This document shows positions 17,249-24,085 of a stretch of 33,140 nt of DNA, piece after piece. The notes under the pieces are model-generated. The model saw nothing but the letters and a program-made list of their open reading frames with translations. It had not been told where the DNA came from and ran no database searches. Position numbers and translations under genes: made by a program. Source of the DNA: RACS-047 sp031553855 (GTDB lineage Bacteria; Bacillota; Clostridia; Christensenellales; Pumilibacteraceae); contig JAVBKW010000032.1 of NCBI GenBank assembly GCA_031553855.1, positions 1 through 33,140 of the forward strand, read 5' to 3'. Each line of letters opens with the position of its first letter. Position 1 is the first letter of the stretch.

Positions 17249-18388
17249 TTATCTTTTATTTTTTTCGACTATCGACAAAAACGTATCGAAAAGAAATTCA
17301 GTATCCTGCGGCCCGCCGCACGCCTCGGGATGAAACTGCACCGAGAACGCCGGAATATTTTGGTAGTCGATACCCTCGCAAGTACGGTCGTTCACGTTAG
17401 AAAATCTTATCGCGCCGACTGCCGGATCAAGGCTCTTTGAAACTACTGCATAGCCGTGGTTTTGGCTTGTTATGAAAGCCTTGCCCCGTTTTAAGTCCTT
17501 TACAGGCTGGTTAGAGCCGCGATGACCGTACTTAAGCTTATTTGTCGAGGCGCCGTTTGCCAGCGCCAGCAACTGGTGGCCTAAGCAAATTCCGAACATC
17601 GGAATGCGATGCGGGAACAATTTTTTCAGCTCTTCTATAACGGTTTTATTCTCCGCAGGATCGCCCGCGCCGTTGGAAAGCATAATGCCGTCCGGCTTTA
17701 TTTTAAGAATTTCATCCGCTGTAATATCGTAAGGAACGCGCACAACGCAGGCATCACGCGCTATCAGCTCGCGGTCGATATTTGCCTTTGCCCCAAAGTC
17801 CCACAGTACGATTTTATATTTGCCGTTTTCATTATAGACCGTAGTTTCCTTAACGGAGGTATTGGCAACGGCGTCCTTGATCTTAAATTGTTTTATCGTT
17901 TTGAGCTTAGCCTCGACGTCCTTTTTATCGGTCGTTATCATGCCGTTCATAACGCCCTTTTCGCGTATTTTGCGCGTAAGGTGACGCGTATCGAGGCCGC
18001 TTATGCCCACAATATTATTTTTTGCAAGGTAGTCCCCCAGCTCGCCGTCTTTGCGGAAGTTGCTTCCGTCCTCGCATAGAGAGCGCACGATATAGCCGGA
18101 AAGCCTGGGCATGACGCTTTCCGCATCAGCCTCTATCGAGCCGTAATTTCCTATTAAAGGAAAAGTCTGCATAACTATCTGCCCGTAATAACTGGGATCC
18201 GATATCGTCTCCATATAGCCGCCCATTGAAGTTGTGAAAACGATCTCGCCGACCGTTTCGCCTGACGCGCCTATACTTTCGCCTTCGTAAATCTCGCCGT
18301 CCGCTAAAATCAAATATGCTTTGCCGCCGCCTGAGGTGTCGGTAAAACCCTTATTCAAATTCATTGTTGTCTCCCGTTCTCTTTCCAT
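17249..18388 (-). CDS. carA: Carbamoyl-phosphate synthase small subunit
   Basis: Glutaminase subunit that hands ammonia to CarB. 379 residues: N-terminal CarA domain (AYLILADGEIYEGESIG, VFTTSMGGYMETISDPSY) and a class I glutamine amidotransferase domain with nucleophile C268 (FGICLGHQLLALANG) and HPEACGGP near the end. The ATG at 18388 has a strong AGGAGG five bases upstream; a second ATG eight codons in also has GGGAG upstream, so the first residues (MERERETT) are uncertain. It is the first gene of the pyrimidine operon and lies directly after the terminator at 18448-18467. No convincing promoter, pyrimidine attenuator or PyrR site is seen in the 60 bases before it. Confidence 0.98.
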   Translation of the reverse strand: MERERETTMNLNKGFTDTSGGGKAYLILADGEIYEGESIGASGETVGEIVFTTSMGGYMETISDPSYYGQIVMQTFPLIGNYGSIEADAESVMPRLSGYIVRSLCEDGSNFRKDGELGDYLAKNNIVGISGLDTRHLTRKIREKGVMNGMITTDKKDVEAKLKTIKQFKIKDAVANTSVKETTVYNENGKYKIVLWDFGAKANIDRELIARDACVVRVPYDITADEILKIKPDGIMLSNGAGDPAENKTVIEELKKLFPHRIPMFGICLGHQLLALANGASTNKLKYGHRGSNQPVKDLKRGKAFITSQNHGYAVVSKSLDPAVGAIRFSNVNDRTCEGIDYQNIPAFSVQFHPEACGGPQDTEFLFDTFLSIVEKNKR

Positions 18389-18447
18389 ATCAGCCTCCTC
18401 TTGAAAATTTCCGGATATATAAATATTTTTGTCGCACTTAAAAAATA

Positions 18448-18467
18448 CACAGCCCTTTAAGACTGTG
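18448..18467 (-). terminator. Intrinsic terminator of the ANTAR transcription unit
   Basis: CACAG/CTGTG arms with an inner CTT/AAG form the stem, and the minus strand continues with TATTTTTT. The stop codon of the small ORF at 18457-18612 lies inside the hairpin. A T-run on the plus side makes it potentially bidirectional. It separates the ANTAR unit from carA. Confidence 0.75.
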
Positions 18468-18612
18468 TTTTTTCGATAATTAGCCCTGCAAACGAGGGAA
18501 CGATAGATTTGAGAGAAAAAGAAGAGAAAGCTATACCTGTGCTTTTTCCGCTCGTTTGCGGATCAAGCGTCATAATTGACGTAAAGCTGGTTGTATCGTA
18601 ACTTCTTTTCAA
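18457..18612 (-). CDS. Possible 51-residue small protein after the ANTAR gene
   Basis: Open frame starting at TTG (18612) with AGGAG six bases upstream. An ATG start at 18642 would give 61 residues but overlaps the ANTAR gene and has no ribosome site. The protein starts LKRSYDTTSFTSIMTLD, has no Cys, and has a moderately hydrophobic middle and end (GIAFSSFSLKSIVPSFAGLII). I do not recognise it. In favour of a real gene are the ribosome site, the 20-base distance to the ANTAR stop and the terminator immediately behind. Against it are the short length and low-complexity composition. Confidence 0.4.
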   Translation of the reverse strand: MKRSYDTTSFTSIMTLDPQTSGKSTGIAFSSFSLKSIVPSFAGLIIEKTQS

Positions 18613-18631
18613 CTTTTTCTCCTGACGTATT

Positions 18632-19195
18632 TTAGATTTCATAAGTTTTGAGTATGTTCATAGCGACGTTCCTTATAGTCAGCTGCAGATTCATCGCCTG
18701 ATTTTCAATATATTTGTGCGCCTGCTTTTCGGTGTAGCCCAGATTTTGTATCAGCAGCAGCTTTGCTCTGTTCAAAACCTTTATATCGTCGATTTTCTTT
18801 TTCAGCCCCAAGTTCTGATGTTGCAGACCCGCTATGCGTTTGCGGCAGACTTTCAACGTGCTTAATATGTAAGCAAGGCAAATTTGCGCATCCGCTTTTT
18901 TTAACGATACTATTCCGGTTTCTTCAAGTTCCTTTGATTCTTCCTCCAAAAAAAGGCCGTTTTTAATAAAGATTATATCGGCGTTAAAACGCGCAAAAGC
19001 GTTTCTAAGCTCAAATAGCTCCCTCTTTCCGGCCGCCGCGTCATTTATTATAAGCGCGTCGTAACGATTTAAAGCCGCCTGAGATAATGCCTCGTTATAA
19101 GAGCCTGCGCGCGCGCAAACCGACGCCCCCTCACAGATAATTTCCCGGACAAACTCAAATCCGGACTCCGTTTCGCTTAAAATAAGTACGTTCAC
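18632..19195 (-). CDS. ANTAR-domain response regulator (RNA-binding antiterminator)
   Basis: A 187-residue protein with a receiver-like N-terminal domain (MNVLILSETESGFEFV to about 120), a coiled linker and a C-terminal ANTAR helix bundle (LNRAKLLLIQNLGYTEKQAHKYIENQAM). ANTAR proteins bind paired hairpins in leader RNAs and stop terminators forming; in Clostridia relatives often act on nitrogen genes such as glnA. The receiver looks degenerate: the conserved Asp of the phosphorylation site is not obvious (ALIINDAAAGKRE is the best candidate), so phosphorylation control is uncertain. The start is GTG with GGAGG eight bases upstream. No histidine kinase is adjacent. The gene is preceded by an elaborate leader (19224-19347). 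Confidence 0.85.
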   Translation of the reverse strand: MNVLILSETESGFEFVREIICEGASVCARAGSYNEALSQAALNRYDALIINDAAAGKRELFELRNAFARFNADIIFIKNGLFLEEESKELEETGIVSLKKADAQICLAYILSTLKVCRKRIAGLQHQNLGLKKKIDDIKVLNRAKLLLIQNLGYTEKQAHKYIENQAMNLQLTIRNVAMNILKTYEI

Positions 19196-19223
19196 GCTTA
19201 CTGCCTCCGCCTTATTTACAGTT

Positions 19224-19259
19224 TTACTTAATAATCTGCAAAAATTTAGCGTTCATCAT
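19224..19259 (-). CDS. Putative leader peptide MMNAKFLQIIK
   Basis: An 11-residue frame with a TAAGGA ribosome site about five bases before its ATG. The ribosome site lies in the loop, and the start codon in the 3' arm, of the hairpin 19249-19285. The stop is 28 bases before the ANTAR start codon. It may couple translation of the leader to termination. Too short to be sure. Confidence 0.4.
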   Translation of the reverse strand: MMNAKFLQIIK

Positions 19260-19285
19260 TTTTTCCTTAGTAGAGTGATGAACGC
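19249..19285 (-). promoter_or_regulatory. Leader hairpin/attenuator before the ANTAR gene
   Basis: A perfect 10-bp stem (GCGTTCATCA with TGATGAACGC) and 17-base loop. On the minus strand it is followed by TAAATTTTTGC, so it looks like an intrinsic terminator inside the 5' leader. Upstream a second small stem (GTGCCT/AGGCGT) can compete for the left arm. An attenuation or antitermination switch is likely, but no standard ANTAR double hexaloop is visible. Confidence 0.5.
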
Positions 19286-19317
19286 CTTTGCATTTGAGGC
19301 ACAACTTTATCTGAATA

Positions 19318-19347
19318 AGATTAACACAAAATCGTGTATTTTGTCAA
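19318..19347 (-). promoter_or_regulatory. Promoter of the ANTAR unit
   Basis: TTGACA (19342-19347), 18-base spacer, TAATCT (19318-19323) on the minus strand, giving a leader of about 115 bases before the GTG start. Confidence 0.7.
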
Positions 19348-19416
19348 ATAAATATGCCTTAAAATAGATTAAAATTTTTTTTAGAAAGTTACGGTTAACA
19401 TTGGAAAATTTTTATC

Positions 19417-19457
19417 AAGAGGCCGCCCCGGAAAAGAAATTGGCGGGGCAGCCCCTT
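19417..19457 (-). terminator. Terminator hairpin after phosphoglucomutase
   Basis: A 14-bp stem including G-U pairs (AAGGGGCTGCCCCG with CGGGGCGGCCTCTT) and a 13-base loop, 37 bases after the pgm stop. The tail on the minus strand is GATAAAAATTTT, only moderately U-rich. Confidence 0.6.
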
Positions 19458-19494
19458 AATATATGCTTATATTTTGCTGATAACGCATAACGCG

Positions 19495-21153
19495 TTAACG
19501 GAATTTCAGGTTCAAATACTCCTTAATGCTTTCAATTGTTTTCTTATTTTCTTCTTCTGTGGCGCACGCGGTGATATACATTTTAATAAGCGGCTCGGTG
19601 CCGGACGGACGGACAATCAACTGCGTCCCGTCGTCTGCCAAAAAAGAAAGAACGTCGGCGGGAGGAAGGTCGAATTCGTCCTGGGTAGAATAATCTATAG
19701 TTTTAACTATTTTGCGGCCCGCAAGCTCAAGCGGTAATTGTGCCCTTAAAGACGCAAGCAATTGCTTCATTTTCGCGCTGCCCTCGGCACCGGGATATTC
19801 AAACGATACAAGCTTATGCTCGTATTTGCCGAATTTTAAGTATAGCTCGTTTATCCTGTCTACAAGCGTTTTATTATTCTTTTTGTGGTATGCCGCCATT
19901 TCGGCAACAAGCATAGACGCCACGACTGCATCCTTATCGCGCACATACGAGCCTGCAAGATAGCCGTAGCTTTCCTCAAACCCTAAGATAAAGCGGCCCT
20001 GCTCGCCTTTTTGTTCAAGCCTTCCGATAATGTCGCCGATATACTTAAAGCCGGTCAGCACGTCATAAGCTACGGCTCCGTATTCTTTTGCGACCTTGAT
20101 TCCAAGCGAAGTAGTTACGATAGTTTTGACTATTACAGGGTCTTTAGGCAGAGTTCCTTTCGCTTTTTTCACAGAAAACAGGTAATCTGTGAGCAGCACT
20201 CCCACCTCATTCCCGCTCATAAGCACATATTCGCCGTTTTGCCTGACTGCAATACCTATCCTGTCGGCGTCGGGGTCGGTGGCGATAAGAAGATCTACTC
20301 CCTTTTCTTTTGCAAGGCTAAGTCCAAGCTTTAGCGCTTCGGGTTTTTCGGGGTTTGGATATGAGCATGTCGTAAAATTCCCGTCGGGATAGCTTTGCTC
20401 AGGCACGATAAAGATATCCTTGACTCCGTTTTGTTTTAAAATTTCCGGAATAAGCCTGTATCCCGTTCCGTTCAGCGGCGAATACACGATAGAGAGTCCG
20501 CTTGCTGAGTTTTGGCTCTGCTTTTTGACCTCCGCCAAATAGTCCTTTTCGATTTTATCGTCGGCAATTATGATTTTGCCCGACTTAATCCCCGCCTCAA
20601 AGCTTTCGGTTGTGACAGCGAAAGGATCCACCTTGTTTATATAAGCGATCATTTCGTTTGCTAAAGAATCCGTAAGCTGGCAGCCGTCGGAGCCGTACAC
20701 CTTATAACCGTTATACTTTGCCGGATTATGGCTGGCCGTTATCATTACGCCGATATCCGCTTTGACGGTGCGCGTTAAGTATGATAGGAACGGCGTGGGC
20801 ATTAGCTCCTTTGTTATATAGGTTTTGATTCCGTTAGCGGCAAAAACCTCGGCAACTTTTTTTGAAAAAATATCAGAATTTATTCTGCTGTCGCACGAAA
20901 CGGCCGCCGTTTTGTAACCCTTTTGCTTCATACAGTCCGCTATGCCTTGAGTGACTTTAGCGATAGTGTAGATATTCAGGCAATTTGTGCCCGCGCCGAT
21001 CTCGCCGCGCAAGCCGCCCGTTCCGAACTCCAGCTCTTTAAAAAATGCGTTCTCTTTGAGCTTTTCGTCGTTCTCCATATTTTTAAGCTGCTCTATTAGC
21101 TTTCCGTCCGTGACGTTTTGCGTCCAAATCTTATATCTTTGCTGATAATCCAT
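19495..21153 (-). CDS. pgcA: Phosphoglucomutase/phosphomannomutase, alpha-D-phosphohexomutase family
   Basis: Interconverts hexose 1- and 6-phosphates, feeding glycogen, cell-wall and galactose metabolism. The 552 residues show the four-domain signature: active-site S141 in TASHNP, the metal loop DPDADRIG, the sugar-binding loop GFEESYGYL and the phosphate loop RPSGTEPLIKMY at the end. The length matches the PgcA type of Firmicutes rather than the shorter GlmM (about 450). It has its own promoter (21214-21242) and terminator. The class II galT gene 5 kb away would supply glucose 1-phosphate to this enzyme, though the two are not co-transcribed. Confidence 0.95.
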   Translation of the reverse strand: MDYQQRYKIWTQNVTDGKLIEQLKNMENDEKLKENAFFKELEFGTGGLRGEIGAGTNCLNIYTIAKVTQGIADCMKQKGYKTAAVSCDSRINSDIFSKKVAEVFAANGIKTYITKELMPTPFLSYLTRTVKADIGVMITASHNPAKYNGYKVYGSDGCQLTDSLANEMIAYINKVDPFAVTTESFEAGIKSGKIIIADDKIEKDYLAEVKKQSQNSASGLSIVYSPLNGTGYRLIPEILKQNGVKDIFIVPEQSYPDGNFTTCSYPNPEKPEALKLGLSLAKEKGVDLLIATDPDADRIGIAVRQNGEYVLMSGNEVGVLLTDYLFSVKKAKGTLPKDPVIVKTIVTTSLGIKVAKEYGAVAYDVLTGFKYIGDIIGRLEQKGEQGRFILGFEESYGYLAGSYVRDKDAVVASMLVAEMAAYHKKNNKTLVDRINELYLKFGKYEHKLVSFEYPGAEGSAKMKQLLASLRAQLPLELAGRKIVKTIDYSTQDEFDLPPADVLSFLADDGTQLIVRPSGTEPLIKMYITACATEEENKKTIESIKEYLNLKFR

Positions 21154-21213
21154 ATAAATACTCCTGCTTTATATAATAAAAACGTTAATATTTAATCATC
21201 GTTTCCTTAAAAA

Positions 21214-21242
21214 ATTATACCTTAAAATACAGTTATTGTCAA
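21214..21242 (-). promoter_or_regulatory. Promoter of the phosphoglucomutase gene
   Basis: Near-consensus: TTGACA (21237-21242), 17 bases, TATAAT (21214-21219) on the minus strand. The leader is about 55 bases. Confidence 0.8.
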
Positions 21243-21297
21243 TATGACCCGGAAAAATGAGCAAAAATAATGTGTGCATGAGCGGCTATTAAACTCA

Positions 21298-21444
21298 TTA
21301 TTCTTCCGACTCTTCTTTTTTATGCTTTTGCTTTCTGTTGAATTTTGTTTTATCCTCTTCGACCCTCGTAAAAGGCTTGACCTTTCCCCAATCGCTGCGG
21401 AGCCTGACTTTATTTATATCAAGCTGTGGTTTCTTCTTTTTCAT
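21298..21444 (-). CDS. Small basic protein, 48 residues
   Basis: An open frame starting with ATG at 21444 and preceded by a perfect AGGAGG three bases upstream. The protein begins MKKKKPQLDINKVRL, contains a SDWGKVKPFTRVEEDKTKF core and ends in a charged HKKEESEE tail; it has 15 Lys and is probably disordered. Small proteins with a similar SDWG..KP.TRV..DK pattern are, to my recollection, widespread and uncharacterised in Firmicutes, but I cannot name the family. A clean start, good ribosome site and non-random composition support it. It sits between the CPBP protease gene and pgm on the same strand. Confidence 0.6.
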   Translation of the reverse strand: MKKKKPQLDINKVRLRSDWGKVKPFTRVEEDKTKFNRKQKHKKEESEE

Positions 21445-21500
21445 TGTCCTCCTGAATCCTTTCTTTTTGACTGATATCGGTTAAAGCCGATGCATAATTT

Positions 21501-21630
21501 ACTAGAAAAGAAGGCGCGGCGTGAGTGCTTACAACAGTTGGTTTTGACGCCGACCGAGCGTATATTTAATACGTGAGAGAGGCGGCATATCCAAACGTAG
21601 CGGCAATCCGATGATGCATTCTTTTCTAGT
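21501..21630. repeat. 130-base unit bounded by 12-base inverted repeats
   Basis: ACTAGAAAAGAA at 21501-21512 and its exact inverse TTCTTTTCTAGT at 21619-21630 bound a non-coding interior with a small hairpin CGTAT-ATTTA-ATACG. The right arm directly abuts the stop codon of the CPBP protease gene. It could be a small non-autonomous mobile element or the processing stem of an RNA. No promoter was recognised in it. Confidence 0.4.
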
Positions 21631-22464
21631 TTAGTTATTTGCAAAAACTTCCCGGCAGCTCATTGTTCTATTATATTTTTTTACAAAGAAAATTATGAGG
21701 AATGCAGCGGCAATAACGCCTAAAACGGCGGTCAAAATTATCGTCGGCGTATTCCATATTTCGCTCTTTTCAGTCAGCATATTATAGCTCAGTAAAAGCC
21801 CGCCGATATCGTATACCGAATGAAGAAAAATTGCCGGCCAAATACTGCGCGAGAATACATAAACTATCGCACACATCGCACCGATAAGCGAGCTGTAGCC
21901 GATTTGAAGCATAACGGAGCCAAAACCCGCCCCGCCGAACAGGTTGACAAGATGTACAAGCCCGAAAACGGCGGAGGAAACCGCCACCGCCCAAAACGTA
22001 CCTGCTTTTTTGTCTTTAAAAAAGACTATCAAAAGCGGCAGGATAAGGCCGCGGAAATAAATTTCCTCGAAAAAACCGACCGAAAAACAAAAGAGGACGT
22101 ATTGGAGCGTCTTTCCCGTTCCCGCAGCAAACCCGGCTTCGCCGTTTAATAATGCGATAAACGGGAAATTATTGACGGCAACGGCAAGCGCGGCGATAAA
22201 TACCGCGATATAGCGGACAAAATTGAAGCCAAGGCGTAAATTGTTTTGAAAGGTGAAAAAGAAAATGAAAAAAATACCGACGATGCCGAAAACTATCCGC
22301 ACAAGCGCGCCAGCCATAAGCTCGCTCAAGCCGATATAGCTTAAATATTTAGTAGGAAAAAACATACACGCCATCGCCAGCAGCAATACGACCGCCGCCA
22401 TATGCAGCGGGCTTTTATGAGCGTCCTCTTCCATTCTGCCTGTAATTTTTATTTTTCTGCCCAT
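21631..22464 (-). CDS. CPBP-family intramembrane metalloprotease (CAAX protease/Abi)
   Basis: A 277-residue polytopic membrane protein with seven or eight hydrophobic segments. Family motifs are clear: EEIYFRG (E133, E134, R138), then FGLVHL and, near the end, FLHSVYD, giving the Glu/His set that binds the catalytic metal. Bacterial members cut or modify membrane proteins, protect against bacteriocins or act in signalling; the substrate here is unknown. The predicted transcript starts at, or within a base of, the ATG at 22464, so the mRNA may be leaderless. If instead M11 (22434) is used, only a weak AGGCAGA precedes it. Neighbours give no functional hint. Confidence 0.88.
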   Translation of the reverse strand: MGRKIKITGRMEEDAHKSPLHMAAVVLLLAMACMFFPTKYLSYIGLSELMAGALVRIVFGIVGIFFIFFFTFQNNLRLGFNFVRYIAVFIAALAVAVNNFPFIALLNGEAGFAAGTGKTLQYVLFCFSVGFFEEIYFRGLILPLLIVFFKDKKAGTFWAVAVSSAVFGLVHLVNLFGGAGFGSVMLQIGYSSLIGAMCAIVYVFSRSIWPAIFLHSVYDIGGLLLSYNMLTEKSEIWNTPTIILTAVLGVIAAAFLIIFFVKKYNRTMSCREVFANN

Positions 22465-22471
22465 CCTTTAT

Positions 22472-22500
22472 ATTCTAAGTTTTATTTAGTGTTTTGTCAA
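22472..22500 (-). promoter_or_regulatory. Promoter of the CPBP protease gene (probable leaderless start)
   Basis: TTGACA (22495-22500), 17 bases, TAGAAT (22472-22477); then ATAAAGG and directly ATG. The normal start distance puts +1 on or next to the start codon. Confidence 0.7.
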
Positions 22501-22606
22501 CATAAGTTTAAAACTTTGGATTTTCTTAAAAAGTTTTCTAAAGCAAGACTGTGATTGGAGTTGATTCTAGAAGCAAAAATGCTTGCTTGCGAGGGCTTTT
22601 TTGCGC

Positions 22607-22694
22607 CACCGACAAAGGTGCATACCCCGCACTTTAGTGTAAGAAGGCGCGCCAAAGGCGCGAGGTGCAGGATTTATCCTGCGGTATGAATACC
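22607..22694. repeat. Chain of five tiny hairpins
   Basis: Within 88 bases: CACC-GACAAA-GGTG (22607-22620), CAC-TTTA-GTG, CGCGCC-AAA-GGCGCG (22648-22662), GCAGGA-TTTA-TCCTGC (22667-22682) and GGTAT-GA-ATACC (22683-22694). CATACC+CGCA at the left also pairs with TGCGGTATG at the right, so a longer folded form exists. It lies between two divergent promoters and contains no ORF. It resembles a REP/BIME-like extragenic element. The remainder of 22501-22784 shows no gene. Confidence 0.5.
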
Positions 22695-22784
22695 CTTTAT
22701 TATATTTTATCGTGTCCTTTAGAGCGACAATTTAATTTACAATCTACACGCGAATTTACCTTTTCTCGTTCAAGTCTTTTTCAA

Positions 22785-22814
22785 TTGACTAAAAATTAAA
22801 TGTAATGTTATAAT
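22785..22814 (+). promoter_or_regulatory. Promoter giving a leaderless mRNA for the propeller-like gene
   Basis: TTGACT (22785-22790), 18 bases, TATAAT (22809-22814), then seven bases and the ATG at 22822. Transcription should begin at the start codon itself, and no Shine-Dalgarno sequence can be present. Confidence 0.75.
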
Positions 22815-22821
22815 ATTGTTT

Positions 22822-23985
22822 ATGGAAGAATTTATATATATTTCCGATCTGGAAACAGCCAGCGGAAAAGAAAACGGACAATTAAAAAAGTCCGGCAGCG
22901 GGTATATAGCAAAGTATAAAGACACCGTTGTTAAAAGCATAACGAAAAACGACTGGAAAAACACAGGCGCGTCCGCGCAGTTCCAGCAGCGGCAAAGCGC
23001 GGAAATACCGGAAATGAACGCGGTTTTGAGCGGCGTTTGCCCGTATTCGGACGAGGACTTTTTGTATTCGGTGCAAGTGGGCGACGTTTCGGCAATTTTA
23101 AAGAAAAACTATGAAACGGACGCGGAGCAATACCTGATACACTCTAACAAACAGTATTTTTCCGATCTTGATTTTGACCGGCGTTCAAACCGCGTCGCCG
23201 TTGCGGTGTCTGACGATTATCAGACAAGCCATATCGGTACTTTTGATATCGAGCGCAGCGACCTTAATATACTGACCTCCGGCGACGCAGTAGATGAGCA
23301 TCCTTCTTTTTCGCAAAAAGACGGCTCTATCTTGTTTTCCTCACGCGGAGTCGGCAGAAATAACAACCTTGAAAAGGTCGGCGTAGGCCCCAGCTCCATT
23401 TACCGCATAACGGACGGCCATTTTTCCACCTGCGACGTGATATTAGCCGAAGAAAACGTTGACCTTATCGCGCCTAAAGAAGATAAGGACGGCAATATCT
23501 ACTACATTCGCAAGCCTTATAAAGTGAAGAAAAGCCAAAATATGACGATCGGCGACCTGTTGCTCGCGCCTTTCAGGCTCTTTTATAATTTGTTCCGCCT
23601 TTTGTTTTTCCTATCGCAAGTGGGCAAGAAAAGCAAGAAAAAAACGGGCGGCAATTCGGGCGGCGCGAATCCTTCCGTGACTCCGGAAATGTCGGAGCGC
23701 GATATTTATATAATGAACGAGAGGATCCATCTTGCCAAGGAAGAAAAGCAAAATTCCAAAAAAGGCGATAAAACCGCAGGCTACGCCCCGCACAGCTTTG
23801 AACTTATTAAGTTAAGCCCGGACGGCGCAAAAACTAAACTCCGCAGCGCAGTGCTGAGCTACGATTTCGACAAAGAGGGCAGCATTGTAATAAACAACGG
23901 CAAATATATTATAAGCTTAAAAGACAATAATGAAACCGTACTTTGCAAAGACAAATTGATCTACCCTTTCAGAATAAAAAAGTAA
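22822..23985 (+). CDS. Beta-propeller-like (WD40/TolB-like) protein with internal hydrophobic segment
   Basis: A 387-residue protein. Repeated strand patterns such as NRVAVAVSDDYQTSHIGTFDI, HPSFSQKDGSILFSSRG and KEDKDGNIYYIRKPYK look like TolB/WD40-type propeller blades, but I cannot assign a family. About residues 245-265 a hydrophobic, Phe/Leu-rich segment (LLLAPFRLFYNLFRLLFFL) interrupts the propeller, followed by a Lys-rich and Gly/Asn-rich linker; it probably dips into the membrane. The last 70 residues return to blade-like strands (FELIKLSPDGAKTKL). There is no signal peptide, so the propeller is likely cytoplasmic and membrane-attached. The ATG at 22822 is chosen because promoter spacing fits a leaderless start; an in-frame TTG two codons earlier lies between the -10 box and +1. 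Confidence 0.75.
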   Translation: MEEFIYISDLETASGKENGQLKKSGSGYIAKYKDTVVKSITKNDWKNTGASAQFQQRQSAEIPEMNAVLSGVCPYSDEDFLYSVQVGDVSAILKKNYETDAEQYLIHSNKQYFSDLDFDRRSNRVAVAVSDDYQTSHIGTFDIERSDLNILTSGDAVDEHPSFSQKDGSILFSSRGVGRNNNLEKVGVGPSSIYRITDGHFSTCDVILAEENVDLIAPKEDKDGNIYYIRKPYKVKKSQNMTIGDLLLAPFRLFYNLFRLLFFLSQVGKKSKKKTGGNSGGANPSVTPEMSERDIYIMNERIHLAKEEKQNSKKGDKTAGYAPHSFELIKLSPDGAKTKLRSAVLSYDFDKEGSIVINNGKYIISLKDNNETVLCKDKLIYPFRIKK

Positions 23986-24009
23986 GATTCAAAAATAGCA
24001 AAACAGACA

Positions 24010-24043
24010 AACGCCGCTTCACTATTCCAAATGAAGCGGCGTT
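24010..24043. terminator. Bidirectional terminator between convergent genes
   Basis: An 11-bp perfect stem (AACGCCGCTTC with GAAGCGGCGTT) and 12-base loop. T-rich tails follow on the plus strand (TTTCTTATTTATT) and, less strongly, on the minus strand. It serves the gene ending at 23985 and the convergent gene ending at 24086. Confidence 0.8.
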
Positions 24044-24085
24044 TCTTATTTATTATGCTTTTAAACTGTTGGACTAATCTTATCC

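Noticed and set aside
19196..19320. Standard ANTAR double-hexaloop target or glutamine riboswitch
   Set aside because: The leader has GTTCATC and GGAA words, but the 10-bp stem and 17-base loop do not fit either published structure.
21441..21644. 67-codon minus-strand frame across the 130-base inverted repeat
   Set aside because: It is open only by chance through a repeat, overlaps the end of the protease gene and has no ribosome site.
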